In this document: positions 45,866 through 54,623 of the stretch, one piece after another | Layout: each line of letters begins with the position of its first letter | Numbering within the stretch: position 1 is the stretch's first letter | Assembly (NCBI RefSeq): GCF_015234135.1 | Contig: NZ_JADGIK010000001.1 | Location: 124,001-188,000, forward strand | From: Faecalibacter rhinopitheci | Lineage (GTDB): Bacteria; Bacteroidota; Bacteroidia; Flavobacteriales; Weeksellaceae | Direction of reading: 5' to 3' | DNA length: 64,000 bases | Program-made: the position numbers and the translations under genes | The notes under the pieces: generated by a model | The model's input: only the letters and a program-made list of their open reading frames with translations | Databases searched by the model: none | What the model was told of the DNA's origin: nothing

Positions 45866-48800
45866 TAGTGTGCTGATTTTGTTTCTTCTGCTTTAACAAA
45901 TTTAACTGGTTTGATTTTCTCTTGAATTGATTGGAAAATAACGAATAATACAGGAATTACAAAAACTCCTAATACTGTACCAATTAATAATCCAAATGCT
46001 GCACCTGTACCCACTGAACGGTTACCAACAGATGATACTCCTGAAGCAAATACTAATGGTAATAATCCAACGATAAAGGCTAATGATGTCATTAAAATTG
46101 GACGTAAACGCGCCTTCGCTCCATCAATTGCTGAAGCTATGATAGACATTCCCGCAACACGTCTTTGTAAAGCGAACTCTACAATAAGAATGGCATTTTT
46201 TGCCAATAAACCAACCAACATTACTAATGCGATTTGGAAGTAAATATTATTTTCTAATCCTGCTAACCATTGCGCTAAGTAAGCTCCCATAATACCGCAT
46301 GGTACTGAGAATAATACCGCAAATGGTAAGATATAAGATTCATACTGACCAGATAGGATAAAGTACACGAATAAGATACATAATGCGAAAATAATTACTG
46401 TTTGTGAACCGGACTTGATCTCTTCACGAGTTAAACCGGCAAAATCTACTCCATAATTTGCAGATAACGTTTGTTCAGAAACTTCATTAATAGCACTAAT
46501 AGCATCTCCAGTAGAAAAACCTGGATTTACACCACCAGTAACGTTAGCAGAAGTAAATAAGTTAAAACGGTTTACAGAGTTAGGTCCATAAACTCTATTT
46601 AATGTAATAAACTGAGAAATTGGAGACATTTGTCCATCGGCAGTTTTTACAAACATTTTGTTAAGAGATGATTCATTGATACGATCATTAGGATCAGCTT
46701 GTACATACACACGGTATTGCTTACCAAAACGTGTAAAATCCGCTGCATATAATCCACCAATATATCCTTGTAATGTTGAGAATATAGAACTTACTGATAC
46801 TCCTGATTGTTTTGCACGTTCAATATTTACATCAATTTCGTATTGAGGGAAACTTGTATTTAATGAAGTTTGTGCATACATTACCTCTGGACGTTGCATT
46901 AAAGCTCCTAAATATTCCTTTGCAACTTTATCAAAAGAGTTAATATCACCACCCGATTTATCTAATAATTTTAATTCAAAACCAGAAGACATACCAAATC
47001 CTGGGATAGACGGTGGTTGGAAGAAAATCATTTGAGCATCAGTGAATTGAGAAGCTAAACCAAATAATTTCCCTGTAATTGTTTCGATAGCAGTATCTGC
47101 AGATGTACGTTCCTCGAAAGATTTTAATTTTACTAAAATCATCCCGTAATTAGAACCAGCACCAGAAATAATCGAGTTACCAGAAATTACAGTAACACCG
47201 TCAATTCCTGGGATTTGTGAAGCTTGTGCTTCAAATTGTTTTTGAACTTGATATACACGGTCCATCGAAGCACCTGCTGGTAATTCAACATTCCCAATAA
47301 TAAAACCTTGATCCTCTGTTGGTACAAAACCTGAAGGCATCATTTTACTGATTCCCATAATACCACCAACACTCGCTAATAAAATAATAAATGTAACCCA
47401 TTTATGTTTCATTAAAAATTTAAATGAACGACCATATTTTTCAGTCATACGGTTGAACATTGTATTGAATCCGTCAAAGAATCGTTGGATATAATTACGT
47501 TTTTTCCCTTCGTGCGCTTCGTGTCCTTTTAAGAATAAAGCACATAATGCAGGAGATAACGTCAAGGCATTTACAGCAGAAATTAAAATCGCTACAATTA
47601 AGGTAATACCAAATTGTTTATAAAACACACCAGTAGGACCAGTGATAAATGTTACAGGGACAAATACCGCACACATTACTAAAGTAATAGAAACAATTGC
47701 ACCAGAAATTTCATCCATTGCATTTTTAGTTGCATCCATTGGAGATTCGTGTGTTGTTTCCATACGCGCATGTACTGCCTCTACCACAACAATCGCATCA
47801 TCCACAACAATACCAATTGCTAACACTAAAGCAAATAACGTTAGTAAGTTTAAAGTAAAACCTGCTAAATTCAAGAAAAAGAATGTTCCAATAATAGAAA
47901 CTGGTACTGCAATTAAAGGAACTAAAGTAGATCGCCAATCTTGTAAGAAAATATATACAACAATAAAAACTAAGATAAACGCTTCAATCATCGTATGAAC
48001 TACTTTAGAAATAGATGCATCTAAGAATTTATTCGTATCCATCATTACTGTATAAGAAATACCTTCTGGAAATGATTTTGATGCTTTTTCTAAAGTTTCG
48101 TATAATGCCTTATTAATTTCTTGTGCGTTAGATCCTGGAGTTTGGTAAACTGCAAAAGCCTGCGCTGGATTACCTCTCATTTCTGATCTTCCTGAATAAG
48201 ATTGTGCACCAAAAGTAACATCAGCAATGTCTTTCAATCTTAACACTTGTCCTCCAGGTAAAGATTTAATCACAATGTTTTCATATTGTGATTCAGTCTT
48301 ATAACGTCCTGAATAAGTAATTGTATACTGAAAAGATTGTCCTGAATTTTCACCTAATGCCCCTGCAGCAGCCTCTAAAGATTCTTGTGACAAAGCTGAT
48401 TGAACATCAGAAGGCACTAAACCATAACTTGCCATACGTTCCGGTTTTAACCATATACGCATTGCATATGTTTGAGCTCCAAATACAGTAGCATCCCCTA
48501 CACCATTTACACGTTTTAACTCAGGGATAATATTAATGTTTAAATAATTCTGTAAATATGTCCCATCATATTTTGGGTTTGAAGAACCAAAAGATACAAA
48601 CATTAATGCCGAAGTTTGTTGCTTTTGTGTAACAACTCCAGAACGAGTTACCTCAGAAGGTAATAAAGGTGTAGCACGAGCCACACGATTTTGCACATTT
48701 ACCTGTGCCACATCGCCATCTACACCAGGTTTAAATACAACATCAATAGAAGCAGAACCATTATTAGAAGCAGTAGATTGGATATAATCCATTCCCTCTA

Positions 48801-49014
48801 CACCATTAACTTGTTCTTCAATTGGAATAATTACGGATTCCATCACCGTCTTAGCATTTGCTCCTGGATAAGAAGCAGAAATTTTAACTGTAGACGGAGC
48901 GATATCCGGATATTGAGTAACGGGAAGTGTAACCAATCCCAAAATACCCAATACAAATATCATAATAGAAATAACCGTTGATAAAACGGGTCTTTCAATA
49001 AATGTTTTTAACAT
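45865..49014 (-). CDS. RND multidrug efflux pump, HAE1 (AcrB) family
   Basis: A 1049-aa inner-membrane proton-driven transporter with 12 predicted helices and two large periplasmic loops. The proton-relay aspartate pair is in AIGIVVDDAIVVVEAV (TM4), and the TM10 lysine region is in LVGLLAKNAILIVEFA. The length and MLKTFIERPVLSTVIS start are typical of HAE1 pumps for hydrophobic drugs, bile salts or dyes. The substrate range cannot be predicted. The adaptor gene lies 10 bp upstream and the channel gene overlaps downstream. Confidence 0.96.
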   Translation of the reverse strand: MLKTFIERPVLSTVISIMIFVLGILGLVTLPVTQYPDIAPSTVKISASYPGANAKTVMESVIIPIEEQVNGVEGMDYIQSTASNNGSASIDVVFKPGVDGDVAQVNVQNRVARATPLLPSEVTRSGVVTQKQQTSALMFVSFGSSNPKYDGTYLQNYLNINIIPELKRVNGVGDATVFGAQTYAMRIWLKPERMASYGLVPSDVQSALSQESLEAAAGALGENSGQSFQYTITYSGRYKTESQYENIVIKSLPGGQVLRLKDIADVTFGAQSYSGRSEMRGNPAQAFAVYQTPGSNAQEINKALYETLEKASKSFPEGISYTVMMDTNKFLDASISKVVHTMIEAFILVFIVVYIFLQDWRSTLVPLIAVPVSIIGTFFFLNLAGFTLNLLTLFALVLAIGIVVDDAIVVVEAVHARMETTHESPMDATKNAMDEISGAIVSITLVMCAVFVPVTFITGPTGVFYKQFGITLIVAILISAVNALTLSPALCALFLKGHEAHEGKKRNYIQRFFDGFNTMFNRMTEKYGRSFKFLMKHKWVTFIILLASVGGIMGISKMMPSGFVPTEDQGFIIGNVELPAGASMDRVYQVQKQFEAQASQIPGIDGVTVISGNSIISGAGSNYGMILVKLKSFEERTSADTAIETITGKLFGLASQFTDAQMIFFQPPSIPGFGMSSGFELKLLDKSGGDINSFDKVAKEYLGALMQRPEVMYAQTSLNTSFPQYEIDVNIERAKQSGVSVSSIFSTLQGYIGGLYAADFTRFGKQYRVYVQADPNDRINESSLNKMFVKTADGQMSPISQFITLNRVYGPNSVNRFNLFTSANVTGGVNPGFSTGDAISAINEVSEQTLSANYGVDFAGLTREEIKSGSQTVIIFALCILFVYFILSGQYESYILPFAVLFSVPCGIMGAYLAQWLAGLENNIYFQIALVMLVGLLAKNAILIVEFALQRRVAGMSIIASAIDGAKARLRPILMTSLAFIVGLLPLVFASGVSSVGNRSVGTGAAFGLLIGTVLGVFVIPVLFVIFQSIQEKIKPVKFVKAEETKSAH

Positions 49015-49024
49015 ATTTCTAAGT

Positions 49025-50266
49025 TTAGAAAATTGGTTTAGTAGATTCTACGATTTTTTCAAAATTAGCTGGTTTTGGTGCAATTAGAGTTTTATCACGT
49101 AATTTACCAACACCTTGAGCTACAACTTTATCACCTTTCTTAATACCTTCCGTGATAATAGCCATGTTTTCTGCTCGTGCTTTTACTGAAATTGGAGTTG
49201 CAATAGCAGAATCATTTCTCACTTTATAAACATAAACCATTCCTTGCTGTTCAAATGTGGCTGCTTCAGGAACTACAATTGCATCTACAAATGTTTTAGG
49301 AATTCTAATTTTTCCAGAGTTTCCGTTTGCTAATACTTTTGCAGCATTATTAAATTGAACACGGAATTGAATTGAACCTGTTACTGGATCGATTTGTCCA
49401 GTTACTGTCTGTATTTTTCCTTTTTCAGGATAAACTTCACCATTCGCCAAAATTAATTCTACTGGAGGTATATTATTTAACTTTTCTTTTAAAGTAGCTC
49501 CTTCAGATTTAGAAATAAAGTTTAAATACTCCTTTTCATTCATTGAAAAATAAGCATATACTCTATCTGTATTAGATACGATAGACATTGGCGTTGGATC
49601 GGTAGGACCAACTAATGTACCTTGTCTAAAGTTAATTGCTCCTAAAACTCCTGATATTGGACTACGAACAACAGAATAATCTACATTAGCCTGAGCACCA
49701 TTATAGTTAGCTTGTGCTTGAGATTGTCCTGCTTGCGCTTGTGCCTGAGCCGCTTGCGCCTGAGCTTGAGCTGCTTTAGCTTGCGCTAATTTAGCCTTTG
49801 CAGTTTCCAATTGTACATTAGAAATAATATTCTTTTCTACCAATGGGATTAATTTGTTAACCTCAACTTGGGCAGCTTGTACATTAGCCTTAGCCGCATT
49901 CACATTAGCTATAGCTGCGCTTACGTTTGCTGAAGCTGCACTTATTCCTGATTTTGCAGCATCTGCATTCTGAGATAATACGTTTGTTTCTAATTTAAAT
50001 AAAGGTTGACCTGCTTTCACAAACTGACCTTCATCAACATATACCTCAGTAATATAACCTTGTATTTTGGCTCTAATTTCATTGTTTACTACACCTTCTA
50101 TATTTGTAGTATACTCATCATAACTCGTTACAACTTTTGTTGGTACATCTACCACGTCATAAGACGCAGGACCTTGTGCTTGTGCAGCATCTTGACCGTC
50201 TTTTTTACCACAAGAACTTAGTGCAACTGTTAGTGCACCAACTAACATAACGTTAATATTCTTCAT
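49025..50266 (-). CDS. RND efflux periplasmic adaptor (AcrA type)
   Basis: A 413-aa lipoprotein (lipobox LSSC, Cys19) that links pump and channel. It has the lipoyl half-motifs (EVYVDEGQFVKAGQPLFKLE and DYSVVRSPISGVLG), a hairpin coiled coil between them, and beta-barrel and membrane-proximal domains. The hairpin contains an unusual Ala/Gln-rich run (AQAQAQAAQ type, about residues 165-190) encoded by an imperfect DNA repeat at 49690-49800. The regulator gene ends 1 bp upstream. Confidence 0.94.
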   Translation of the reverse strand: MKNINVMLVGALTVALSSCGKKDGQDAAQAQGPASYDVVDVPTKVVTSYDEYTTNIEGVVNNEIRAKIQGYITEVYVDEGQFVKAGQPLFKLETNVLSQNADAAKSGISAASANVSAAIANVNAAKANVQAAQVEVNKLIPLVEKNIISNVQLETAKAKLAQAKAAQAQAQAAQAQAQAGQSQAQANYNGAQANVDYSVVRSPISGVLGAINFRQGTLVGPTDPTPMSIVSNTDRVYAYFSMNEKEYLNFISKSEGATLKEKLNNIPPVELILANGEVYPEKGKIQTVTGQIDPVTGSIQFRVQFNNAAKVLANGNSGKIRIPKTFVDAIVVPEAATFEQQGMVYVYKVRNDSAIATPISVKARAENMAIITEGIKKGDKVVAQGVGKLRDKTLIAPKPANFEKIVESTKPIF

Positions 50267-50267
50267 A

Positions 50268-50762
50268 TTACTTATTTTCTAGTTGAATTGATTTTATCTT
50301 AATAATTGTTTCCTTTAATAATTTTTCAGAATTTTCTAAATATTCTGTATATACATCTAAGATGCCTTCATCTTTTAATAAATTCACTAATTGATTTTTT
50401 AATTTATAGTCGCTGATTCTCTTCGTAAAAGACAGATCTCGTGTAACTATATCATGTAAAAACTCTAATTTATCGGGTAAATAATTTAAGTTTAATCTAA
50501 AATATCTCTTTCGTGAATCTATTTTATGGTAATATTCTATCTGATTAAGCGATAAAAGCCAATTTATTGAAGTGGATAAAGAGCTCTTACTTACTTTGAA
50601 AATTTCTAAAAAATCTTCAAACGTAAAACCTTCATTATTAGAGTACAAAACCATATATGCCTGAATTTTTGAGGCTAATGGAGGGAAATTATATGTTTTC
50701 TCCAAATGAGTTGTGTAATTTTCAAACAACACAGAATTGCTTTGGCACAGGTTTTTACTCAT
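50268..50762 (-). CDS. GbsR/MarR-type regulator of the efflux operon
   Basis: A 164-aa winged-helix protein resembling the GbsR/MarR group: YNFPPLASKIQAYMVLYSN, FTFEDFLEIFKVSKSSLSTSINWLLSLNQIEYYHK (recognition helix region) and a helical C-terminal dimerisation arm. It is the first gene of the operon, 1 bp before the adaptor. It probably represses its own promoter through the inverted repeat at 50791-50814. I use the ATG at 50762 because it follows the −7 box (50778-50785); the alternative at 50789 would start inside the promoter region. Confidence 0.85.
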   Translation of the reverse strand: MSKNLCQSNSVLFENYTTHLEKTYNFPPLASKIQAYMVLYSNNEGFTFEDFLEIFKVSKSSLSTSINWLLSLNQIEYYHKIDSRKRYFRLNLNYLPDKLEFLHDIVTRDLSFTKRISDYKLKNQLVNLLKDEGILDVYTEYLENSEKLLKETIIKIKSIQLENK

Positions 50763-50777
50763 ATTTTTTAATTTTGG

Positions 50778-50785
50778 CAAATATA
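50778..50785 (-). promoter_or_regulatory. Efflux operon −7 box
   Basis: On the minus strand TATATTTG followed by CC is a perfect TAnnTTTG box, 15 bp before the regulator ATG. Its −33 region is covered by the inverted repeat. Confidence 0.55.
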
Positions 50786-50790
50786 ACAAT

Positions 50791-50814
50791 TTAGTTCGTT
50801 TACTACCGAACTAA
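50791..50814. promoter_or_regulatory. Inverted-repeat operator of the efflux operon
   Basis: TTAGTTCG (50791-50798) and CGAACTAA (50807-50814) form a perfect 8-bp inverted repeat with an 8-bp spacer. It covers the spacer and −33 region of the promoter of the regulator-pump operon, the place expected for a GbsR/MarR dimer acting as autorepressor. Binding is inferred from position and symmetry. Confidence 0.6.
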
Positions 50815-50952
50815 TTAAACTTAATGATATATTTAAAACTTATTATTTAATAAGAAAATCTAATAATAGACTAACGATTAAATTATCTAAATTGAGTTTT
50901 ATCAAAACAAAGACCATAAATAATTGATATTCATAATGTTTTAGTTAATAAA

Positions 50953-50987
50953 ATAAAAAAAACCATTCTCGTAAAGAATGGTTTTTT
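50953..50987 (-). terminator. Terminator of the PaaE-like reductase gene
   Basis: AACCATTCT (50961-50969) pairs with AGAATGGTT (50975-50983), with A/T runs on both sides. It serves the minus-strand gene ending at 51009. Confidence 0.88.
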
Positions 50988-51008
50988 ATAATTATAATTA
51001 AATTCTAA

Positions 51009-52058
51009 TTAAATATCGTCAAAATCAATTGATAAAACATTTGTTTTCGGACGGGAAATACAAGCCAATGTCATTCCATCTTTATAATCAGAATCTGTAA
51101 GTACAAAGTTATCTCCAATGTTTACTTCTCCTTCCGTCACCTTACACATACAAGACGAACAAACACCACCTTTGCAAGAATAAGGAGCATCAATATTATG
51201 CTCTAACATTGCATCAATTAAGTTTTTTTCACGATTCCAGATAAATTCATTTTCCTCCCCGTCTAAAGTTACTTTTACGCTTACTTCTTTAACCTCATCT
51301 TCATGTTTTTCAAAAACTTGATCTTGTTTAATGGATGGATTGAATAACTCGAAATGAATGTGTTTTTCTACAATACCAGCAGTATGTATTTTATTTGCTA
51401 ATGTGATGATCATTTCTTCTGGTCCACAAATCATTGCTTCATCAACTTCATTAATATCTAGAATTTGATTAAGAATTAAATCAAATTTCTTTTCATCGAT
51501 ACGTCCGTTATAAATGAAGTTTTCTTGATTTTGTGCAGTGTAGAAGTTATAAATATTTATATTTTTAGGATACTTTGCTTTAAGTTCAGCTAATTTTTCC
51601 TTAAACATTACAGAATTTTCTGTTTTATTTACATAAAATATATTAAAATTGACCCATTCTTCTGTTTGTAGTGTAAATTCAGCAACACTTAGGATTGGTG
51701 TTATTCCTGACCCAGCTGTAAAAGCAATTAATGTTCTCTTTTCATTAGGCTTTGATGGTATTCCAAAACGACCGTGTGGAGTAGAAACTTTTAATTCATT
51801 TCCTTCTTTTAGATCAAAAACTAATTTAGTTGAGATTTTCCCATTCGGCATTGCCTTTACACCAATACTCCACTCCTTATTAAGAGGTGAGGTACATAAA
51901 GAATAATCTCGGCGCTCTCCATCTATATCTAAAGTAATATATTGACCTGGTGCGTATGAAAAATCTCCGTGTAAATGTTCCGGAATATCAAATGTAATTT
52001 GAACAGAATCGGTCGTTAGACGTAGAATAGATTTTATTTTTAATACATGAAATTTCAT
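51009..52058 (-). CDS. Ferredoxin-NADP reductase-like oxidoreductase with 2Fe-2S domain (PaaE type)
   Basis: A 349-aa flavin reductase with an FAD-binding domain (RDYSLCTSP), an NAD(P)-binding domain (FTAGSGITPILS) and a C-terminal plant-type ferredoxin domain. That domain carries the CX4CX2C...C cluster at Cys295, 300, 303 and 333 (SCKGGVCSSC). The order FAD-NAD-ferredoxin is that of PaaE of the phenylacetyl-CoA epoxidase. No other paa genes are in this window, so the partner oxygenase, if any, is encoded elsewhere. It is monocistronic. Confidence 0.9.
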   Translation of the reverse strand: MKFHVLKIKSILRLTTDSVQITFDIPEHLHGDFSYAPGQYITLDIDGERRDYSLCTSPLNKEWSIGVKAMPNGKISTKLVFDLKEGNELKVSTPHGRFGIPSKPNEKRTLIAFTAGSGITPILSVAEFTLQTEEWVNFNIFYVNKTENSVMFKEKLAELKAKYPKNINIYNFYTAQNQENFIYNGRIDEKKFDLILNQILDINEVDEAMICGPEEMIITLANKIHTAGIVEKHIHFELFNPSIKQDQVFEKHEDEVKEVSVKVTLDGEENEFIWNREKNLIDAMLEHNIDAPYSCKGGVCSSCMCKVTEGEVNIGDNFVLTDSDYKDGMTLACISRPKTNVLSIDFDDI

Positions 52059-52179
52059 TACTGCATTTTATTTTTATTAAAGTAAAGGTATATTGATGAT
52101 ATAAATTTTACTTCTAATTAATAACTTGGTTAAATTTGTACAAAAGTAATATTTTATCCCTTAATAATAAATGATAAGT

Positions 52180-52545
52180 ATGGAAATAGCAATTATAGCG
52201 CATGATGGAAAAAAACCAGAAATGGTTAGTTTTCTTATGAAACATCGTGTAGCTTTAAACAACAATAATATAAATTTAATTGCCACAGGAACTACGGGAA
52301 AGTTTGTAGAACAAGCTGGACTAAAGGTAATGAAATGTTTATCTGGCCCTCTTGGAGGAGATGCACAGATTGCAGCAAGAGTCGTTGAAGGTAAGACAAA
52401 TATGGTTTTCTTTTTTCGTGACCCAATGGGTAAACATCCTCATGAACCTGATGTAAATATGCTTTTAAGATTATGTGATGTTCACAATATTCCTTTAGCA
52501 ACAAATCCAGCAACTGCAGAAATGTTATTAGATCATTTAAAATAA
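52180..52545 (+). CDS. mgsA: Methylglyoxal synthase
   Basis: A 121-aa enzyme that turns dihydroxyacetone phosphate into methylglyoxal and phosphate, a bypass that relieves sugar-phosphate stress. The start MEIAIIAHDGKK matches the family, and catalytic Asp61 lies in SGPLGGDAQIAA. RDPMGKHPHEPDVNMLLR is the conserved His/Asp block. I chose the ATG at 52180 over the in-frame ATG at 52171 because it gives the usual N-terminus. Confidence 0.93.
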   Translation: MEIAIIAHDGKKPEMVSFLMKHRVALNNNNINLIATGTTGKFVEQAGLKVMKCLSGPLGGDAQIAARVVEGKTNMVFFFRDPMGKHPHEPDVNMLLRLCDVHNIPLATNPATAEMLLDHLK

Positions 52546-52572
52546 AAAAAGGCAACTTACTAAGTTGCCTCT
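52541..52572. terminator. Hairpin between mgsA and the DUF4328 gene
   Basis: AGGCAACTT (52550-52558) pairs with AAGTTGCCT (52562-52570). The A-run before it makes it a good terminator on the minus strand; the T tail on the plus strand is weak. Confidence 0.75.
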
Positions 52573-52606
52573 GTAATTTTTAATGAAAAAGAATTATTTG
52601 ATGATG

Positions 52607-53311
52607 CTAAGCCACCTCATCTAGCTTTTCTTTATTTAATAATTCTAACTCGGCTAACGTTTCTAATTTAGCTTCAGAATTTCCTATTAATTTAATTAAA
52701 AACACTGTTACAACTGCGGAAACTAAGTTTATTCCGAATCCTATCATATCTAATAAATGATATTGTATCATTTCGGTTGTTGTTTCAAAATCAGTTTTAT
52801 AAGTGATTCTTGAATATATATTTGTTACCCAATATAATATAAACCATGCCAAAATAATAGCATAACTATTCAGATTTTGTTTATGATTGGGATCTAATTC
52901 TTCCACCAACGAATCATATTTATACTCCATTTCTTTTGCGATTTTTAATGGTTTTGAGAGGTTAACAAGTGGAATAACAAATCCCCAGAAAGCCATGTAT
53001 ACTTTATTTTCGATGTAAACTCCCATTCGGTCTAAGTTTGCGTAGGCACGTTTAAACCAAAGCACAAAAAAAACAATTGTAGAAATATAAACTCCTACTT
53101 GCAGTAAATTAATAATAATATAAATTAATTCTAAAGTTTCTAAATTATCTATTAAACCCTCATCAAATCGGACTAACTTAAAATAATAATATGCCGCAAC
53201 AAGCAAATTTATTATTAGCATACCTATTAAAGCATAAAAACTGTATAAGACGTTTCTTTTTCTATCGCCGTTAGAAATTAATTTAGAGTAATCTTTCTCT
53301 TCTAGTATCAT
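52607..53311 (-). CDS. DUF4328 membrane protein
   Basis: A 234-aa inner-membrane protein with about five helices and the DUF4328 core (FVLWFKRAYANLDRMG and YMAFWGFVIPLVNLSKPLKIAKEM). Its function is unknown. The ATG at 53311 is chosen because the longer frame from 53362 overlaps the preceding gene. It is 32 bp downstream of the AI-2E transporter stop, so probably co-transcribed. Confidence 0.8.
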   Translation of the reverse strand: MILEEKDYSKLISNGDRKRNVLYSFYALIGMLIINLLVAAYYYFKLVRFDEGLIDNLETLELIYIIINLLQVGVYISTIVFFVLWFKRAYANLDRMGVYIENKVYMAFWGFVIPLVNLSKPLKIAKEMEYKYDSLVEELDPNHKQNLNSYAIILAWFILYWVTNIYSRITYKTDFETTTEMIQYHLLDMIGFGINLVSAVVTVFLIKLIGNSEAKLETLAELELLNKEKLDEVA

Positions 53312-53342
53312 TTTTATAGTATATTGAGTTTTAGTATTGAGT

Positions 53343-54497
53343 TTAGTTTGTAGTTGAATCATCGGAATTTATAAGTTCCGAACTCTCTTCTTCCTCTTCT
53401 AAGTTGTTTTTATTTTCAACTTCCTCCATTTTTTTATTTTCGATTTCAGGATCTCCTAGTAAATATCCAAAAGCTTCTAATTGTGGAATAGAATCAAAAA
53501 TTACCTTTAATAAAGCTGCAAGTGGTAAAGCCAGAATAAATCCTGCAAATCCAAATAACATTCCACCAAGGATAATCGCTAACATGGATACCATTGGATT
53601 TAAAGATACTTTACTTCCTACAATATTTGGTGTAATAAAATTACCTTCTAAAAATTGTACTACTTGAAACCATCCTACAACGCCTAATGCATAATAAGGA
53701 GAATCCATTGTTGCTAAAGCAAAAATTGCAGGAAATATAGATCCTATAGCTATTCCTACGTATGGTAAAATCATTAATAGTGATGCCAAAACTCCAAAAA
53801 ACCAAGCATGATCTATTCCAAGAATATATAAACCGATTGTATTTAAAATAGCTACAATAAACATAACCGTTAATTGGCCTACCATATAGTTTTGCAATGC
53901 TTCATACATTTTATTTAACGTGTCTTCTACCTTTTCCCGAGGTGTAGATTTAAACACTTTCAAAAAAAATGATTTAAAAAAATCACGGTAATACAGAAAG
54001 AAAAAAGCAAATATTGGAATTAATATAAAAGACGTAAGTACACTTCCAAAAGATTGGAAAAATGTCATTGCATATTTACTTATTGTTGAAAATGCCTCTT
54101 TAAGTTCAACCAGAGCATTATCAAGTAACTCAGATTGTGAAATATTGAATGTTTTCGTAACCCAGTTTAAAGATTCTTTGTATAAAACCTCTAGCTTTGT
54201 TACAATCATTGCAGCGTCCTTTGCAATTTCTACTACTTGTAATACAATAACGTAACTTAAGCCAGAAAAAAAAGCAGAAGCTAATATTAAACTAATAATA
54301 GTGGAAAATGTTCTATTAAATCCTATACGTTCTAAAATTTTAGCTAACGGAAAAACCATTACTGCTACAATAACAGAAAAAAGTATAGGAACTACTACGG
54401 TCTGAGTAATGTATAAAATAAATACAATCAAAATAATTGCTAACAAACTTGTTGCTAGATTTAAAGAAAGCTTATTGAGTTGAATATTCTTATTCAT
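53343..54497 (-). CDS. AI-2E family transporter
   Basis: A 384-aa membrane protein of the AI-2 exporter (TqsA/PerM) superfamily, with about eight helices. VMVFPLAKILERIGFNRT, the FFLYYRDFF region and VGSKVSLNPMVSMLAIILGGMLFGFAGFILALPL are family blocks. It ends in a Glu/Ser/Asn-rich tail. The substrate in this branch is unclear; some members exchange Na+/H+. The ATG at 54497 (MNKNIQLNK) is preferred because a TATATTTG box (54524-54531, minus) lies between it and the upstream alternative at 54578. Confidence 0.88.
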   Translation of the reverse strand: MNKNIQLNKLSLNLATSLLAIILIVFILYITQTVVVPILFSVIVAVMVFPLAKILERIGFNRTFSTIISLILASAFFSGLSYVIVLQVVEIAKDAAMIVTKLEVLYKESLNWVTKTFNISQSELLDNALVELKEAFSTISKYAMTFFQSFGSVLTSFILIPIFAFFFLYYRDFFKSFFLKVFKSTPREKVEDTLNKMYEALQNYMVGQLTVMFIVAILNTIGLYILGIDHAWFFGVLASLLMILPYVGIAIGSIFPAIFALATMDSPYYALGVVGWFQVVQFLEGNFITPNIVGSKVSLNPMVSMLAIILGGMLFGFAGFILALPLAALLKVIFDSIPQLEAFGYLLGDPEIENKKMEEVENKNNLEEEEESSELINSDDSTTN

Positions 54498-54566
54498 AAA
54501 GCATTTATATATTATTGAATTTACAAATATACATTTAGTAAACACCAAATTGTAAATTATTTTAAA

Positions 54567-54598
54567 TAATAAAAGCACTTATTAAAATAAGTGCTTTT
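54567..54598 (-). terminator. SulP gene terminator
   Basis: AAAAGCACTTATT (54571-54583) pairs with AATAAGTGCTTTT (54586-54598). It is a 13-bp perfect stem after the minus-strand SulP gene. Confidence 0.87.
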
Positions 54599-54623
54599 GT
54601 AATCTATTGTAAAAAGTTAGAAT

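Noticed and set aside
48691-48981. Open frames on the strand opposite to the RND pump, S8 protease and other long genes
   Set aside because: They lie entirely inside well-supported genes, have low-complexity or Ser/Ile-rich translations and no family resemblance.
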